Assembly (NCBI RefSeq): GCF_019823065.1
Contig: NZ_CP081966.1
Location: forward strand, 1,705,501 to 1,769,500
Source: Pseudomonas mosselii
GTDB lineage: Bacteria > Pseudomonadota > Gammaproteobacteria > Pseudomonadales > Pseudomonadaceae
Length of the DNA: 64,000 bases
Direction of reading: 5' to 3'
In this document: positions 28,943 to 37,545 of the stretch, in pieces
How the letters are laid out: each line of letters opens with the position of its first letter
Numbering within the stretch: position 1 is the stretch's first letter
Position numbers and translations under genes: made by a program
Notes under the pieces: generated by a model
Database searches by the model: none
The model's input: only the letters and a program-made list of their open reading frames with translations
What the model was told of the DNA's origin: nothing

Positions 28943-30779
28943 GGCGAATATCAGCCGGGGACGCGTTGCCCGCTATCTGCGCACGGAGTCTGGTGCTGCG
29001 GTGCTGCTGGTGATCGTCACGGTCGTGGCGCTGGCGTGGGCGAACTCGCCGCTATCCGATGCCTATTTCGCGTTGTGGCACCTGGACGTCGGGTTTGACT
29101 TCGGGCCGCTGGGCATGCACATGGATCTGCATCACTGGGTCAACGACGGCCTGATGGTGGTCTTCTTCTTCCTGATCGGCCTGGAGGTGCGTCAGGAGTT
29201 CGCCCACGGATCGCTCAGGGACCGCAGCCGTGCCCGTCTCGCTCTGATCGCGGGTGTCGCAGGTGTCGTGCTTCCCGCGCTGGTGTATGTCCTGATCGTG
29301 GGGCTGGCCGGAAGTGAAGGCCTGCACGGGTGGGGGGCGGTGGTCGGCACCGATACGGCATTCATGCTGGGCACCCTGGCGATCGTCGGCCCGCGGCTAT
29401 CCGGTCAGTTGCGCGTGTTCCTGCTCACCCTGACCGTGGTCGATGACTTCCTCGCCGTGTCCATCATCGGCATCGTCTATAGCGAGGAGATTCGGATCGT
29501 CCCGTTGTTGATCGCCCTCGCCAGTCTCGTTGCGTTGTGGTGGCTAGGGCGCACCCGCCAGTGGCGGGCAATGCCGTATGTGCTGATCGTGATCGTGCTG
29601 TGGCTCGCAACCGTGTACTCCGGCATCCATGCCTCTCTCGCCGGGATGGCCGCGGGGCTGCTGATCCCCGCCTACGCGACGCAACGTCACAAGGTCGTCG
29701 CGGCAAAACAACTGTTCCGCGACTTCTGGCAGTCTCCGAGTGCCGCATCGGCCCGCGCGGTGGACTGCGGGCTGTCCCGGGGTATCTCGGTGAACGAGCG
29801 ATTGCACGAGTTCCTGCGGCTGCCGACGGCGCTGCTGATCGTGCCGGTGTTCGCCTTGGCGAACGCCGGAGTGGACGTGCGTGGCGGGCTGCTCGCCGAG
29901 GCCTTCGGCTCGCCAGTCACGTGGGGCGTCATCGCAGGGCTCGTGCTCGGCAAGCTCGTGGGCATCGGGCTCATCACGCTCGTCGCCGTCCGTCTCGGCC
30001 TGGGCCGGCTGCCCGAGGGCGTCGGGGTGGGGAGCGTGTTCGGTGGTGCGGCACTGTCCGGGATCGGCTTCACCGTGTCGCTGCTGATCATCGGGCTCGC
30101 GTTCGGCACGACCTCCGACCTGGGCCGCCAGGCGACGGTCGGCGTGCTCGTGTCGATGGTGTTCGCCACGTTGCTCGGGTGGCTGATCTTCAAGGTCGCC
30201 GCCAAGCGGTGGGGTGAGAAGACCGCTGACCTGCCGATGGTGCTTGAGCCACCGGTCGATCCGGAGATCGATCACATCCGCGGGCCGGAGGACGCCCAGC
30301 TCACACTCGTCGAGTACGTGGACTTCGAGTGCGCGTACTGTGCGCACGCGACCGGTTCTTGGGACGATCTGCGTGCCCACTTCGGGGACGACCTGCGGTA
30401 TGTGGTGCGCCATCTGCCGCACCACCCGCACGGGCCGATCGCCGCGCGGGCGTCCGAGGCAGCGGCGAACCAGGGGATGTTCTGGCCGTGGCTGGACTTC
30501 GTGTTCACCCGTCAGCATGCGCTGGAGCGCGAGCATCTGATCGGCTACGCCGCCGAGCTTGGGCTCGACGTCGAACGGTTCATCGCGGATCTCGACAGCA
30601 CCGCGGTGATCGAGCGTGTCGAGCGCGACCTCGCCAGTGCGGTCGCCAGCGGTGCGCACGCCACGCCGACGTTCTTCGTCGAGGGTCGTCGTCTGCGCGG
30701 CAGCTACGACGCCCGCACTGTCACCGCGGCGCTCGAAGCCAGTCGCCGCGGCCCACGAACTCAGGAAGTCCCGTCCTGA
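28914..30779 (+). CDS. nhaA: NhaA Na+/H+ antiporter fused to a DsbA-like domain
   Basis: A 621-residue fusion. Residues 1-430 form an NhaA antiporter of about 12 membrane helices. The paired ion-binding Asp residues are in TLTVVDDFLAVSII, and HHWVNDGLMVVFFFLIGLE is an NhaA hallmark. Residues 450-610 are a thioredoxin/DsbA-like domain (LTLVEYVDFECAYC, then GAHATPTFFVEG) with Cys473-Ala-Tyr-Cys476 and the cis-Pro in ATPTF. This architecture is most familiar to me from Actinobacteria, and the codon bias is very GC-rich, suggesting distant transfer. The fusion is preceded by a leader sequence repeated before the next gene. Confidence 0.9.
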   Translation: MSATSFGASSANISRGRVARYLRTESGAAVLLVIVTVVALAWANSPLSDAYFALWHLDVGFDFGPLGMHMDLHHWVNDGLMVVFFFLIGLEVRQEFAHGSLRDRSRARLALIAGVAGVVLPALVYVLIVGLAGSEGLHGWGAVVGTDTAFMLGTLAIVGPRLSGQLRVFLLTLTVVDDFLAVSIIGIVYSEEIRIVPLLIALASLVALWWLGRTRQWRAMPYVLIVIVLWLATVYSGIHASLAGMAAGLLIPAYATQRHKVVAAKQLFRDFWQSPSAASARAVDCGLSRGISVNERLHEFLRLPTALLIVPVFALANAGVDVRGGLLAEAFGSPVTWGVIAGLVLGKLVGIGLITLVAVRLGLGRLPEGVGVGSVFGGAALSGIGFTVSLLIIGLAFGTTSDLGRQATVGVLVSMVFATLLGWLIFKVAAKRWGEKTADLPMVLEPPVDPEIDHIRGPEDAQLTLVEYVDFECAYCAHATGSWDDLRAHFGDDLRYVVRHLPHHPHGPIAARASEAAANQGMFWPWLDFVFTRQHALEREHLIGYAAELGLDVERFIADLDSTAVIERVERDLASAVASGAHATPTFFVEGRRLRGSYDARTVTAALEASRRGPRTQEVPS

Positions 30780-30785
30780 GCGGGA

Positions 30786-30833
30786 CGAACTACAGGATAA
30801 GAACATGCCAAACAATTCTTTCGGTGAATCCTC
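30786..30833 (+). repeat. Leader repeat B (uvrA-like start)
   Basis: Second copy of the leader at 28889-28942: CGAACTACAGGATAAGAACA then TG and the first codons, ending TTCTTTCGGTGAATCCTC. It lacks one AGGAAC unit relative to copy A. Confidence 0.8.
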
Positions 30834-33456
30834 TTGTACCGCTGCGGCCAGCGGCCTCGTGCAGGTGCGCGGGGCGCGCGAGAACAACCTCAAAGAGGTG
30901 GACGTTTCCATCCCGCGTAACGCGCTCGTGGTGTTCTCGGGAGTCTCCGGCTCCGGGAAGTCCTCGCTGGCCTTCGGCACCATCTATGCCGAGGCTCAGC
31001 GACGTTACTTCGAGTCGGTGGCCCCCTATGCGCGGCGATTGATCGACCAGGCCGGCGTGCCCGACGTCGATGCGATCGACGGCCTCCCGCCGGCGGTGGC
31101 GCTGCAGCAGCAGCGTGGCTCCAGCAACGCGCGTTCCTCCGTGGGCAGTGTGACCACCCTGTCCAGCCTGGTGCGGATGATGTATTCGCGCGCCGGCGCC
31201 TACCCAGCCAACCAGCCGATGCTGTACGCCGAGGATTTTTCGCCCAACACGCCGCAGGGAGCGTGCCCGACCTGCCACGGCCTGGGCCATGTGTACGAGG
31301 TGACCGAGGCCATCATGGTGCCCGATCCCTCCCTGAGCATCCGCGAGCGGGCGATCGCCTCCTGGCCCCCCGCCTGGCAAGGCCAGAACCTGCGCGACAT
31401 CCTGGTCAGCATGGGCTACGACGTTGACCGACCGTGGAAGGACCTGCCGAAGAAGGATCGCGACTGGATTCTGTTCACCGAGGAAACACCGACGGTGCCG
31501 GTGTACGCCGGCTTCACGCCCGCCGAGACCCGCGCCGCGCTCAAGCGCAAGATGGAGCCGAGCTACATGGGCACCTTCACCGGTGCTCGCCGGTATGTGC
31601 TGCACACCTTTGCCAACACCCAGAGCGCGCTGATGAGAAAGCGCGTGTCCCGGTTCATGGAGGGCAAGCCGTGCCCCACCTGCCACGGCAAGCGGCTCAA
31701 GCCCGAGGCGTTGTCGGTCACCTTCGCCGGCGTGGACATCGGCGCGTTCATGCAGATGCCGCTGGACCAGTTGGCGGCCTTGCTCGAACCCATTGCCCAG
31801 GGTGATTTCCGCGCCCATGCAGCGGGGGCGGCTACGGACAAGGAAGCGACCCGGCGCGACCGTGCCCAACGCGCGGCCTCCGGTCGTGCCGTACACGCGG
31901 TATCGCCCGACGTGCGCCGCACCTCCGCGCTGTCGGAAGAAAAGCGCCTCGCCGCGCAGCGCCTGGCCGGTGGCGTGATGGCACGCCTGCGCCAACTGCG
32001 CGGGCTGGGCTTGGGCTACCTGACGCTGGACCGGGCCACGCCGACGCTTTCGGCTGGCGAGTTGCAACGCCTGCGGCTGGCTACGCAATTGAGTTCCCTG
32101 CTGTTCGGCGTCGTGTACGTGCTCGACGAGCCCTCGGCGGGGCTGCACCCCTCCGACAGCCAGGCCCTGTACGACGCACTCGATCGGCTGCGCGACGCAG
32201 GCAACTCGGTGTTCGTGGTGGAGCACGACCTGGAACTGATGCGCCGCGCGCAATGGCTAGTGGATGTCGGGCCGGATGCCGGGGAGCGTGGCGGCCGCGT
32301 GCTCTACAGTGGCGAGCCGGATGGCCTGCGCAAGATTGCCGAATCGCGCACCGCCCGTTACCTGTTCGACGAGATCCCCGCGCCGGGGAGCCGGGCACGC
32401 GAAGCGATCGGCTGGCTGGAGCTGCAGGGCGTCCACCGCCACAACCTGCATGGCGTGGACGCACGCATTCCGCTGGGCGTGCTGACGGCCGTCACCGGCA
32501 TCTCCGGCTCGGGCAAGTCCAGCCTCGTCGCGCAGGCCCTGCCGGAGCTGGTGCTGCTGCACCTGGGCCACGAGCCGGAAGACGATGTAGCCGAAAGCGC
32601 CACCAGCGAAGGGCCGGCAGTGATCGAAGCGACCGGCGGCCATCTGGCGGGCGACGTGGACGCCGTACAGCGTCTGGTGCAGGTGGACCAGAAACCGATC
32701 GGGCGCACGCCGCGGTCGAACCTAGCCACCTACACGGGCCTGTTCGACCATGTGCGCAAGCTGTTCGCTGCCACGCCCGATGCGCGACGCCGCCGCTACG
32801 ATGCCGGACGGTTCTCGTTCAACGTCGCCAAGGGGCGCTGCGAGACCTGCGAGGGCGAGGGCTTCGTCAGCGTGGAACTGCTGTTCATGCCCAGCGTGTA
32901 CGCGCCGTGCCCGACGTGCCATGGCGCACGCTACAACGAGGCCACGCTGAAGGTGCAATGGAACGGGCGCAACATCGCCGAGGTGCTGCAGATGACCGTG
33001 GACGAAGCCAGCGAATTCTTCGCGGGTGAAGACGCTGTGGCAAGGCCACTGCAACTGCTGCGCGATATCGGACTGGGCTACCTGCGCCTGGGGCAACCGG
33101 CCACCGAGCTTTCCGGTGGCGAGGCGCAGCGTATCAAGCTGGCGACCGAGCTTCAGCGCAGCCAGCGCGGCCGAAGCCTGTACGTGCTCGACGAGCCGAC
33201 TACCGGGCTGCATGCGTCGGACGCCGACCGGCTGCTGGTGCAGTTGCAGCGCCTGGTCGATGCCGGCAATACCGTAGTGATGATCGAACACGATATGCGC
33301 GCGGTGGCCCAGGCCGATTGGGTGATCGACGTGGGGCCTGGTGCAGGCGCTGCCGGCGGCAGCATCGTGGTGGCGGGCTCCCCTCAGCAGGTGGCCCGAA
33401 CGTCTGGCAGCAGAACCGCTCCGTTCCTTGCACAGGAGTTGGCGCGGGCCGAGTAG
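30805..33456 (+). CDS. UvrA2-like ABC ATPase lacking the UvrB-binding domain
   Basis: An 883-residue UvrA homologue with two ABC modules: Walker A GVSGSGKSSLAFGT (about 45) and GISGSGKSSLVAQ (about 567), signatures LSAGELQRLRLA and LSGGEAQRIKLA, and Walker B VLDEPSAGLHP and VLDEPTTGLH. Zinc-module cysteines are present (ACPTCHGLGH, PCPTCHGKRL, CETCEGEGF, PCPTCHGARY). Compared with E. coli UvrA, the sequence goes directly from MMYSRAG to DFSPNTPQGACPTC, omitting the roughly 120-130 residues that hold the UvrB-binding domain. This is the class III/UvrA2 layout. It may bind damaged DNA or, as in drug-producer proteins, protect against an agent. It is the last gene of the frm run. Confidence 0.9.
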   Translation: MPNNSFGESSCTAAASGLVQVRGARENNLKEVDVSIPRNALVVFSGVSGSGKSSLAFGTIYAEAQRRYFESVAPYARRLIDQAGVPDVDAIDGLPPAVALQQQRGSSNARSSVGSVTTLSSLVRMMYSRAGAYPANQPMLYAEDFSPNTPQGACPTCHGLGHVYEVTEAIMVPDPSLSIRERAIASWPPAWQGQNLRDILVSMGYDVDRPWKDLPKKDRDWILFTEETPTVPVYAGFTPAETRAALKRKMEPSYMGTFTGARRYVLHTFANTQSALMRKRVSRFMEGKPCPTCHGKRLKPEALSVTFAGVDIGAFMQMPLDQLAALLEPIAQGDFRAHAAGAATDKEATRRDRAQRAASGRAVHAVSPDVRRTSALSEEKRLAAQRLAGGVMARLRQLRGLGLGYLTLDRATPTLSAGELQRLRLATQLSSLLFGVVYVLDEPSAGLHPSDSQALYDALDRLRDAGNSVFVVEHDLELMRRAQWLVDVGPDAGERGGRVLYSGEPDGLRKIAESRTARYLFDEIPAPGSRAREAIGWLELQGVHRHNLHGVDARIPLGVLTAVTGISGSGKSSLVAQALPELVLLHLGHEPEDDVAESATSEGPAVIEATGGHLAGDVDAVQRLVQVDQKPIGRTPRSNLATYTGLFDHVRKLFAATPDARRRRYDAGRFSFNVAKGRCETCEGEGFVSVELLFMPSVYAPCPTCHGARYNEATLKVQWNGRNIAEVLQMTVDEASEFFAGEDAVARPLQLLRDIGLGYLRLGQPATELSGGEAQRIKLATELQRSQRGRSLYVLDEPTTGLHASDADRLLVQLQRLVDAGNTVVMIEHDMRAVAQADWVIDVGPGAGAAGGSIVVAGSPQQVARTSGSRTAPFLAQELARAE

Positions 33457-33536
33457 CTCAGTTCGCCAAATGTTGCCAGTTTTCGCGGGGCATTGATCGT
33501 CGCCACACGACGGTGGCGATCAATGCCCGAATCGCG

Positions 33537-35381
33537 TCATCCTTCCTGAGTCAGAGCAAGATAGGGATTGTTGGGCGGTATTTCGGCGAGTGCCAAGGAC
33601 CCATCTTCGAGGAGGTAGCCATGCAGTCGGCGGGACTTCCTCGGGCCCGTGACTTCACAGGTCCAAATGTTCAGGCCATTGGGCTGCTTTCGATGTAGCT
33701 GCAGCTTCTCGAAGCGCTTCTGCACCCACTGCCAATCCTGTTGACTCTCCTGCTTGGCGAGTGCGGCCACTTCGGGATGCTCCTGCGCATAGCGTTGGAA
33801 CACACCCGGGCTGACCAGGTAGGCCGTGTCATTCACCGTATGCACGAGTGCCTTCGCGTCGTTGATGATGAGCCGTCGTGAGGCGATTCCCTGCTTCAGC
33901 CAAACCATGAACTGTTCCCCGGATGGCTTCGTTGCCGATGACCCAGGCGTAGGCGCGGGTGCAGGTGCAGGCGATGGAATGGACGTCGCGGCTGTTGCTG
34001 GCGCGGGGGTGTGGAGGAACTCCTCGGCATCCTGGCCAACGCCGGCCGACTCACCCAAGCCCACCATCGCGAGCAAATCCTCCATGACGTCGGGCACGGG
34101 CTGGGCTGCGGGCGGTGAAACGATGGTGGTGCTGTCGCCCTCCCAAATCGGAGGCTCTTGACCTCCCTGCGCTGGGTTCACCGAGACGGTAGGCGCGGGA
34201 GCCGACATGCTGGCGTCGTTTTCCGCGGGCGTCGCGTCGATCTCTACCGTGCCCGCGAAAGGTGCTGGTCGCTCGCCAGACTCCCAGATCAGCGCGGGAG
34301 CGAGACGCAACAGGGTGAACGAATGGGACCAGCCGGTCGTGCTGGTCACGGTCGCGCGCCAGACCGCCTTGCCGTCCGGTGTGGGCTGCAGCATGCCGTG
34401 GTCCTGCAGCACATTGAACACGGCGGTGTTGTTCGCAGGAATGCCATCGATCCCCTGAGACAGGAGGTGTGCGCGCAGTTTGTCCGAAACCGTCTTGCTC
34501 ACCAGCCACAAACCATCCTCGGTGAGCCAGCCATCGGAGGCTTCCGGCTGGTTCAGCTTCAACTGTTCCTTGAGCAGGTAGCGCAACCCGTCCAGCAGCT
34601 TGCGTTGCAGTGCGTGCTTGGGCGCGGCCATGGCGCGCGCCGGATCGCCGCCCAGCTCCTGGGCCACCGACGCCCGGTCTGCTTGCACGACGAGTTCCCC
34701 CAGTACACCGGCATGTTCGTACTGACCGGCCAGCACATAGAGCAGCGGTGCCCAGAGAGCCGGATAGTCGCTGAGCCAGTCCAGGACGTGGCGGTCGAGC
34801 AGTTGGCGATAGAGCAAGCCTGTTGCGGCGCTGTGCAGGCGGTATTCGCGGTCGTCACGGTAGCGAAATCGGTACGCCTGGTGCAGCGGGCCATGCCACG
34901 GATGCCAAGTACTGCCGTCGGCCAGTTCGACGTGTAGATCGACGGCGATCTTGCCAATATCGTGGAGCAGCGCAGCATAGGCAACGGCGGCGGTCCAGGC
35001 TTCGGACTGGGCCGCCTGGTCTTCGGGACTGGCACCGATGGGCAGCAGATGGGACTGCCGCAGTTTCAGGCTGTAGGCGACGATCTCCAGGCCGTGGTCG
35101 AGCATGCCGCCCGGGTAGGCATGGTGATGCGCCTCGGAGGCCGGGAAGGCCTGGACCAGTTCGGCATAGCGTTCCAGGGGCGTGCGATACAGGGTGGCGA
35201 ATTGCCTACGCGAGAGCGAGGTACGCTGCCAGATGTGCTCCAGCAGCTTCTGCCGGCGTGGGGTGGCCAGCAGCGATGCGGCCGACTCAGGACGCAGCAG
35301 CCCTTTCGGGAGGGCGGTGACGGGTGGTGGCGTCGGTGCGGCAGCGACCGGGGGCCGTTTTCGCTGGAACAGGGAAAGCAT
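33537..35381 (-). CDS. traI: TraI_2-type MobH relaxase
   Basis: Relaxase of 614 residues that would nick the ICE at oriT to start transfer. An HD-like fold carries the MobH motifs: HHHAYPGGMLDHGLE (85-99) and LLHDIGK (139-144). The middle contains a winged-helix-like segment (about 290-390), then a Pro/Ala-rich linker, and a C-terminal TraI_2_C domain (GEQFMVWLKQGIASRRLIIN to the end). I chose the ATG at 35381 (MLSLFQRKRPP) since the upstream frame is repeat-rich noncoding DNA. It is the anchor gene of the conjugation module. Confidence 0.9.
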   Translation of the reverse strand: MLSLFQRKRPPVAAAPTPPPVTALPKGLLRPESAASLLATPRRQKLLEHIWQRTSLSRRQFATLYRTPLERYAELVQAFPASEAHHHAYPGGMLDHGLEIVAYSLKLRQSHLLPIGASPEDQAAQSEAWTAAVAYAALLHDIGKIAVDLHVELADGSTWHPWHGPLHQAYRFRYRDDREYRLHSAATGLLYRQLLDRHVLDWLSDYPALWAPLLYVLAGQYEHAGVLGELVVQADRASVAQELGGDPARAMAAPKHALQRKLLDGLRYLLKEQLKLNQPEASDGWLTEDGLWLVSKTVSDKLRAHLLSQGIDGIPANNTAVFNVLQDHGMLQPTPDGKAVWRATVTSTTGWSHSFTLLRLAPALIWESGERPAPFAGTVEIDATPAENDASMSAPAPTVSVNPAQGGQEPPIWEGDSTTIVSPPAAQPVPDVMEDLLAMVGLGESAGVGQDAEEFLHTPAPATAATSIPSPAPAPAPTPGSSATKPSGEQFMVWLKQGIASRRLIINDAKALVHTVNDTAYLVSPGVFQRYAQEHPEVAALAKQESQQDWQWVQKRFEKLQLHRKQPNGLNIWTCEVTGPRKSRRLHGYLLEDGSLALAEIPPNNPYLALTQEG

Positions 35382-35638
35382 GTGGGTGTCCTGATGACGG
35401 GCCGACCGGGAGGCCTTTTGGCCTTTTCGAGGTAGGGCCTTTCCCCTTGCACCCCATTCCCTTGCCATTTCGGCCCTTTGGCCTTTAACCGTTTCGGTAT
35501 AGCGAGGCCTGGGTTGCGGCTCCAGCGTCAATGTGGAACCCGCTCGAATGCATTGGACGGCGACCCGGCGCTGGCCTCTGCCTATGCTGTGGGAACGCTG
35601 CTTCCGCCAGGTAGGTTGTTCTCACTCAGGCGACTAAG
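35382..35638. other. Repeat-rich region upstream of the relaxase, possible oriT/control region
   Basis: GGCCTTT occurs at 35412, 35420, 35436 and 35480, with GGCCCTTT at 35472. No gene is supported. The position next to a MobH relaxase makes it an oriT or traI-regulatory candidate. Confidence 0.45.
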
Positions 35639-35667
35639 TTGACAGACGCGACAAAGGCGACTAGAGT
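35628..35667 (+). promoter_or_regulatory. Promoter and operator of the Xre-RES operon
   Basis: TTGACA (35639-35644), 17 bases, TAGAGT (35662-35667). Two exact AGGCGACTA repeats at 35628-35636 and 35655-35663 flank the -35 and overlap the -10, so a bound antitoxin would block polymerase. Confidence 0.7.
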
Positions 35668-35694
35668 GAATCCTGTCCCAAACCTACTCGGGAG

Positions 35695-36327
35695 ATGACC
35701 ATGCCCACTGCCATTGAATTCATTGCCGACCGTCTGCCGCGCGTCACGGTGGAAGATGTACGCCGCTTCGCGGATACCGTCGAAATCCGGGATGCCACGG
35801 CTTTCGCGGCCGAGTTGCAGGCGTTCGTCCACGAGCGTGTGGAAGCGGTGACACTGCCCGCCAACTTGGAGGGGGAGACCGTTGGGCAGGCCCTTGCACG
35901 CAAGGCGGCCGCGCTGCGCGCCGACACGCGCTGGGCACCGAATGAAACCGACGTCCAGCGAGGCCGCGCCGTGCTGCTGGAAACCTTCAACCAGCCGCAC
36001 AACCTGCCGCCCGCGGAGTTCGCCAAGCTGGCGGACAAGTCGCGCCAGCAGATCTACAAGGACATCCTCGCGCGTCGGCTGCTGGCGCTGAACGTGGGGC
36101 CGCGCGGTCAGAAGCTGCCCGACTGGCAGCTCGACCCGGTGAAACAGCAGTTGACCCAAACCGTGCTTCAGGAGGTCGAGGGTATCGATCACTGGACGAT
36201 CTACCGCGCACTGTCCGAACCGCTCGAAGGCTTGGGTGGGCGCTCGCCGGTGGATGCGGTGACGCATGGCACGATCGATGACGTGGCCGAGGCCGTGTTC
36301 AACGTGCTGGGCGTCCAGGTGCATTGA
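35695..36327 (+). CDS. Xre/MbcA/ParS-type antitoxin
   Basis: Antitoxin of 210 residues with the DUF2384-type toxin-binding domain at the C-terminus (WTIYRALSEPLEGLGGRSPV, then DAV). An HTH-like stretch LPPAEFAKLADKSRQQIYKD lies at about 101-120, followed by PRGQKLPDWQLDP. It should bind the RES toxin encoded 12 bases downstream and repress the promoter at 35639. Starts at 35695 or 35701 are both possible. Residues 105-197 are similar to the C-terminal extension of the ICE integrase, an unusual link discussed in the findings. Confidence 0.87.
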   Translation: MTMPTAIEFIADRLPRVTVEDVRRFADTVEIRDATAFAAELQAFVHERVEAVTLPANLEGETVGQALARKAAALRADTRWAPNETDVQRGRAVLLETFNQPHNLPPAEFAKLADKSRQQIYKDILARRLLALNVGPRGQKLPDWQLDPVKQQLTQTVLQEVEGIDHWTIYRALSEPLEGLGGRSPVDAVTHGTIDDVAEAVFNVLGVQVH

Positions 36328-36339
36328 AGCGAGATCGCC

Positions 36340-36972
36340 ATGAGCCACGAGCTGCCTTCGTTCCTGATCGATGCCGGTGAACTGCTCCAGCATGTGAGCC
36401 GCGTCGTCTATCGGGGCAGCCCGCTGTACTATGGTCGCAGCAGCACGAATCGCTACGATGACCCGGCGGGGGCCTACGGCGTGCTCTACCTGGGGCGCGA
36501 CCTGCCCACGGCGCTGATGGAGTCGGTGTTTCACAAGCACCAGTGGCTTGAAGACACGAAGCGCTCCATCGCCCTGAAGGAGGTCCACGCCCGGATGGTC
36601 CGCGCCGTGGGCGTGCTGGACGACGTGCTCCTGGCCGACCTCACGGCGCCGGGCGTCATGGCGGGCTACTTCGGCCTGAATCTGGAGCAGTTGGCGAGCC
36701 GCGACTACACGCACACGCAGCAGGTGTCCGCTCAGGTGCATGCGATGGTCGGCGACGACGGCCAGCCGCTGTTCGACGGGGTGCTCTATCCGTCGCGCAA
36801 CAACTATCCCGCCGCGAGCATCGCCCTGTTCGAGCGTGCGGGAACGAAGGTCAGCGTTGTCGAGGACATCGACCTGGTTGACCATGTGGACTGGCCGCGT
36901 TTCGTTGCCACCTACCGCATCGGCGTGGAGCCCGACCCCGGCCCGGTGGAACCGGATGACGAAGCGTCCTGA
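36340..36972 (+). CDS. RES-domain toxin (NAD-degrading family)
   Basis: A 210-residue RES-domain protein. The residues that give the family its name are visible: Arg25 in VVYRGSPLYYGR, Glu61 in TALMESVFH, and Ser152 in LYPSRNNY, with GVLYLGRDL near 47-55. Family members deplete NAD+ (by hydrolysis or phosphorolysis) unless bound by the Xre antitoxin. The pair sits inside the conjugation module between relaxase and DUF3742, a good place to stabilise the ICE. The antitoxin ends 12 bases upstream. Confidence 0.88.
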   Translation: MSHELPSFLIDAGELLQHVSRVVYRGSPLYYGRSSTNRYDDPAGAYGVLYLGRDLPTALMESVFHKHQWLEDTKRSIALKEVHARMVRAVGVLDDVLLADLTAPGVMAGYFGLNLEQLASRDYTHTQQVSAQVHAMVGDDGQPLFDGVLYPSRNNYPAASIALFERAGTKVSVVEDIDLVDHVDWPRFVATYRIGVEPDPGPVEPDDEAS

Positions 36973-37056
36973 AGCAGCAAGAAAACACATTGAAGCCCGA
37001 AACGGAATGAAGTGGAGCAAACAGGAATAGGCATTCCTCAGTAGCAGGAGACGACC

Positions 37057-37422
37057 ATGAACACGACGACCCGCACCAGTACCGCAGAACGCCTCGGCCG
37101 TACCTTTGGCCGCGGATGGCGCGTCTATGCGCGTGGCGAACGGCGGGTATCGAATTGGTTGGTGGCCAAAGGGGTGCCTTCGGTTGGTGCCACAGTGCTG
37201 CTGTGGGTGGTCAAGCTGGCTGTGCTGGGCGCGCTGCTCTACGCCGCCTTCTGGTTCGCACTCGTGTTGCTGGGAGTCGTGGTGGCGGGATGGGCGGCGG
37301 CTGCCAATACATCGGAAGAAGACGAGTGGCCGTTCACCGACCTCACCGAACTGCGCAAGACACCCGGCTACGATCCCAATCTGTACAACGATACGTCGCA
37401 CGAGTTGTACACCGACGACTGA
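37057..37422 (+). CDS. DUF3742 family ICE membrane protein
   Basis: A 121-residue protein typical of GI-type ICEs (DUF3742). The N-terminus is basic (AERLGRTFGRGWRVYARGER), one or two membrane helices lie at about 47-80 (TVLLWVVKLAVLGALLYAAF, continuing), and the tail is acidic with PFTDLTELRKTPGYDPNLYN. The role is unknown, and it is usually next to traG/traI as here. Tn5393 inserted 17 bases after its stop without touching it. Confidence 0.85.
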   Translation: MNTTTRTSTAERLGRTFGRGWRVYARGERRVSNWLVAKGVPSVGATVLLWVVKLAVLGALLYAAFWFALVLLGVVVAGWAAAANTSEEDEWPFTDLTELRKTPGYDPNLYNDTSHELYTDD

Positions 37423-37439
37423 TCGGCACCGCGCTACTT

Positions 37440-37520
37440 GGGGTCGTTTGCGGGAGAGGGCGAAATCCTACGCTAAGGCTTTGGCCAACGATATTCTCCG
37501 GTAAGATTGATGTGTTCCCA
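37440..37520 (+). repeat. Tn5393 left inverted repeat
   Basis: 81-bp terminal repeat starting GGGGTCGTTTGCGGGAGAGG, downstream of strB. Confidence 0.93.
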
Positions 37521-37545
37521 GGGGATAGGAGAAGTCGCTTGATAT

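Noticed and set aside
30805..33456. Canonical UvrA assignment
   Set aside because: The UvrB-binding region is missing between the first ABC half-site and the first zinc module, so I describe it as UvrA2-like.
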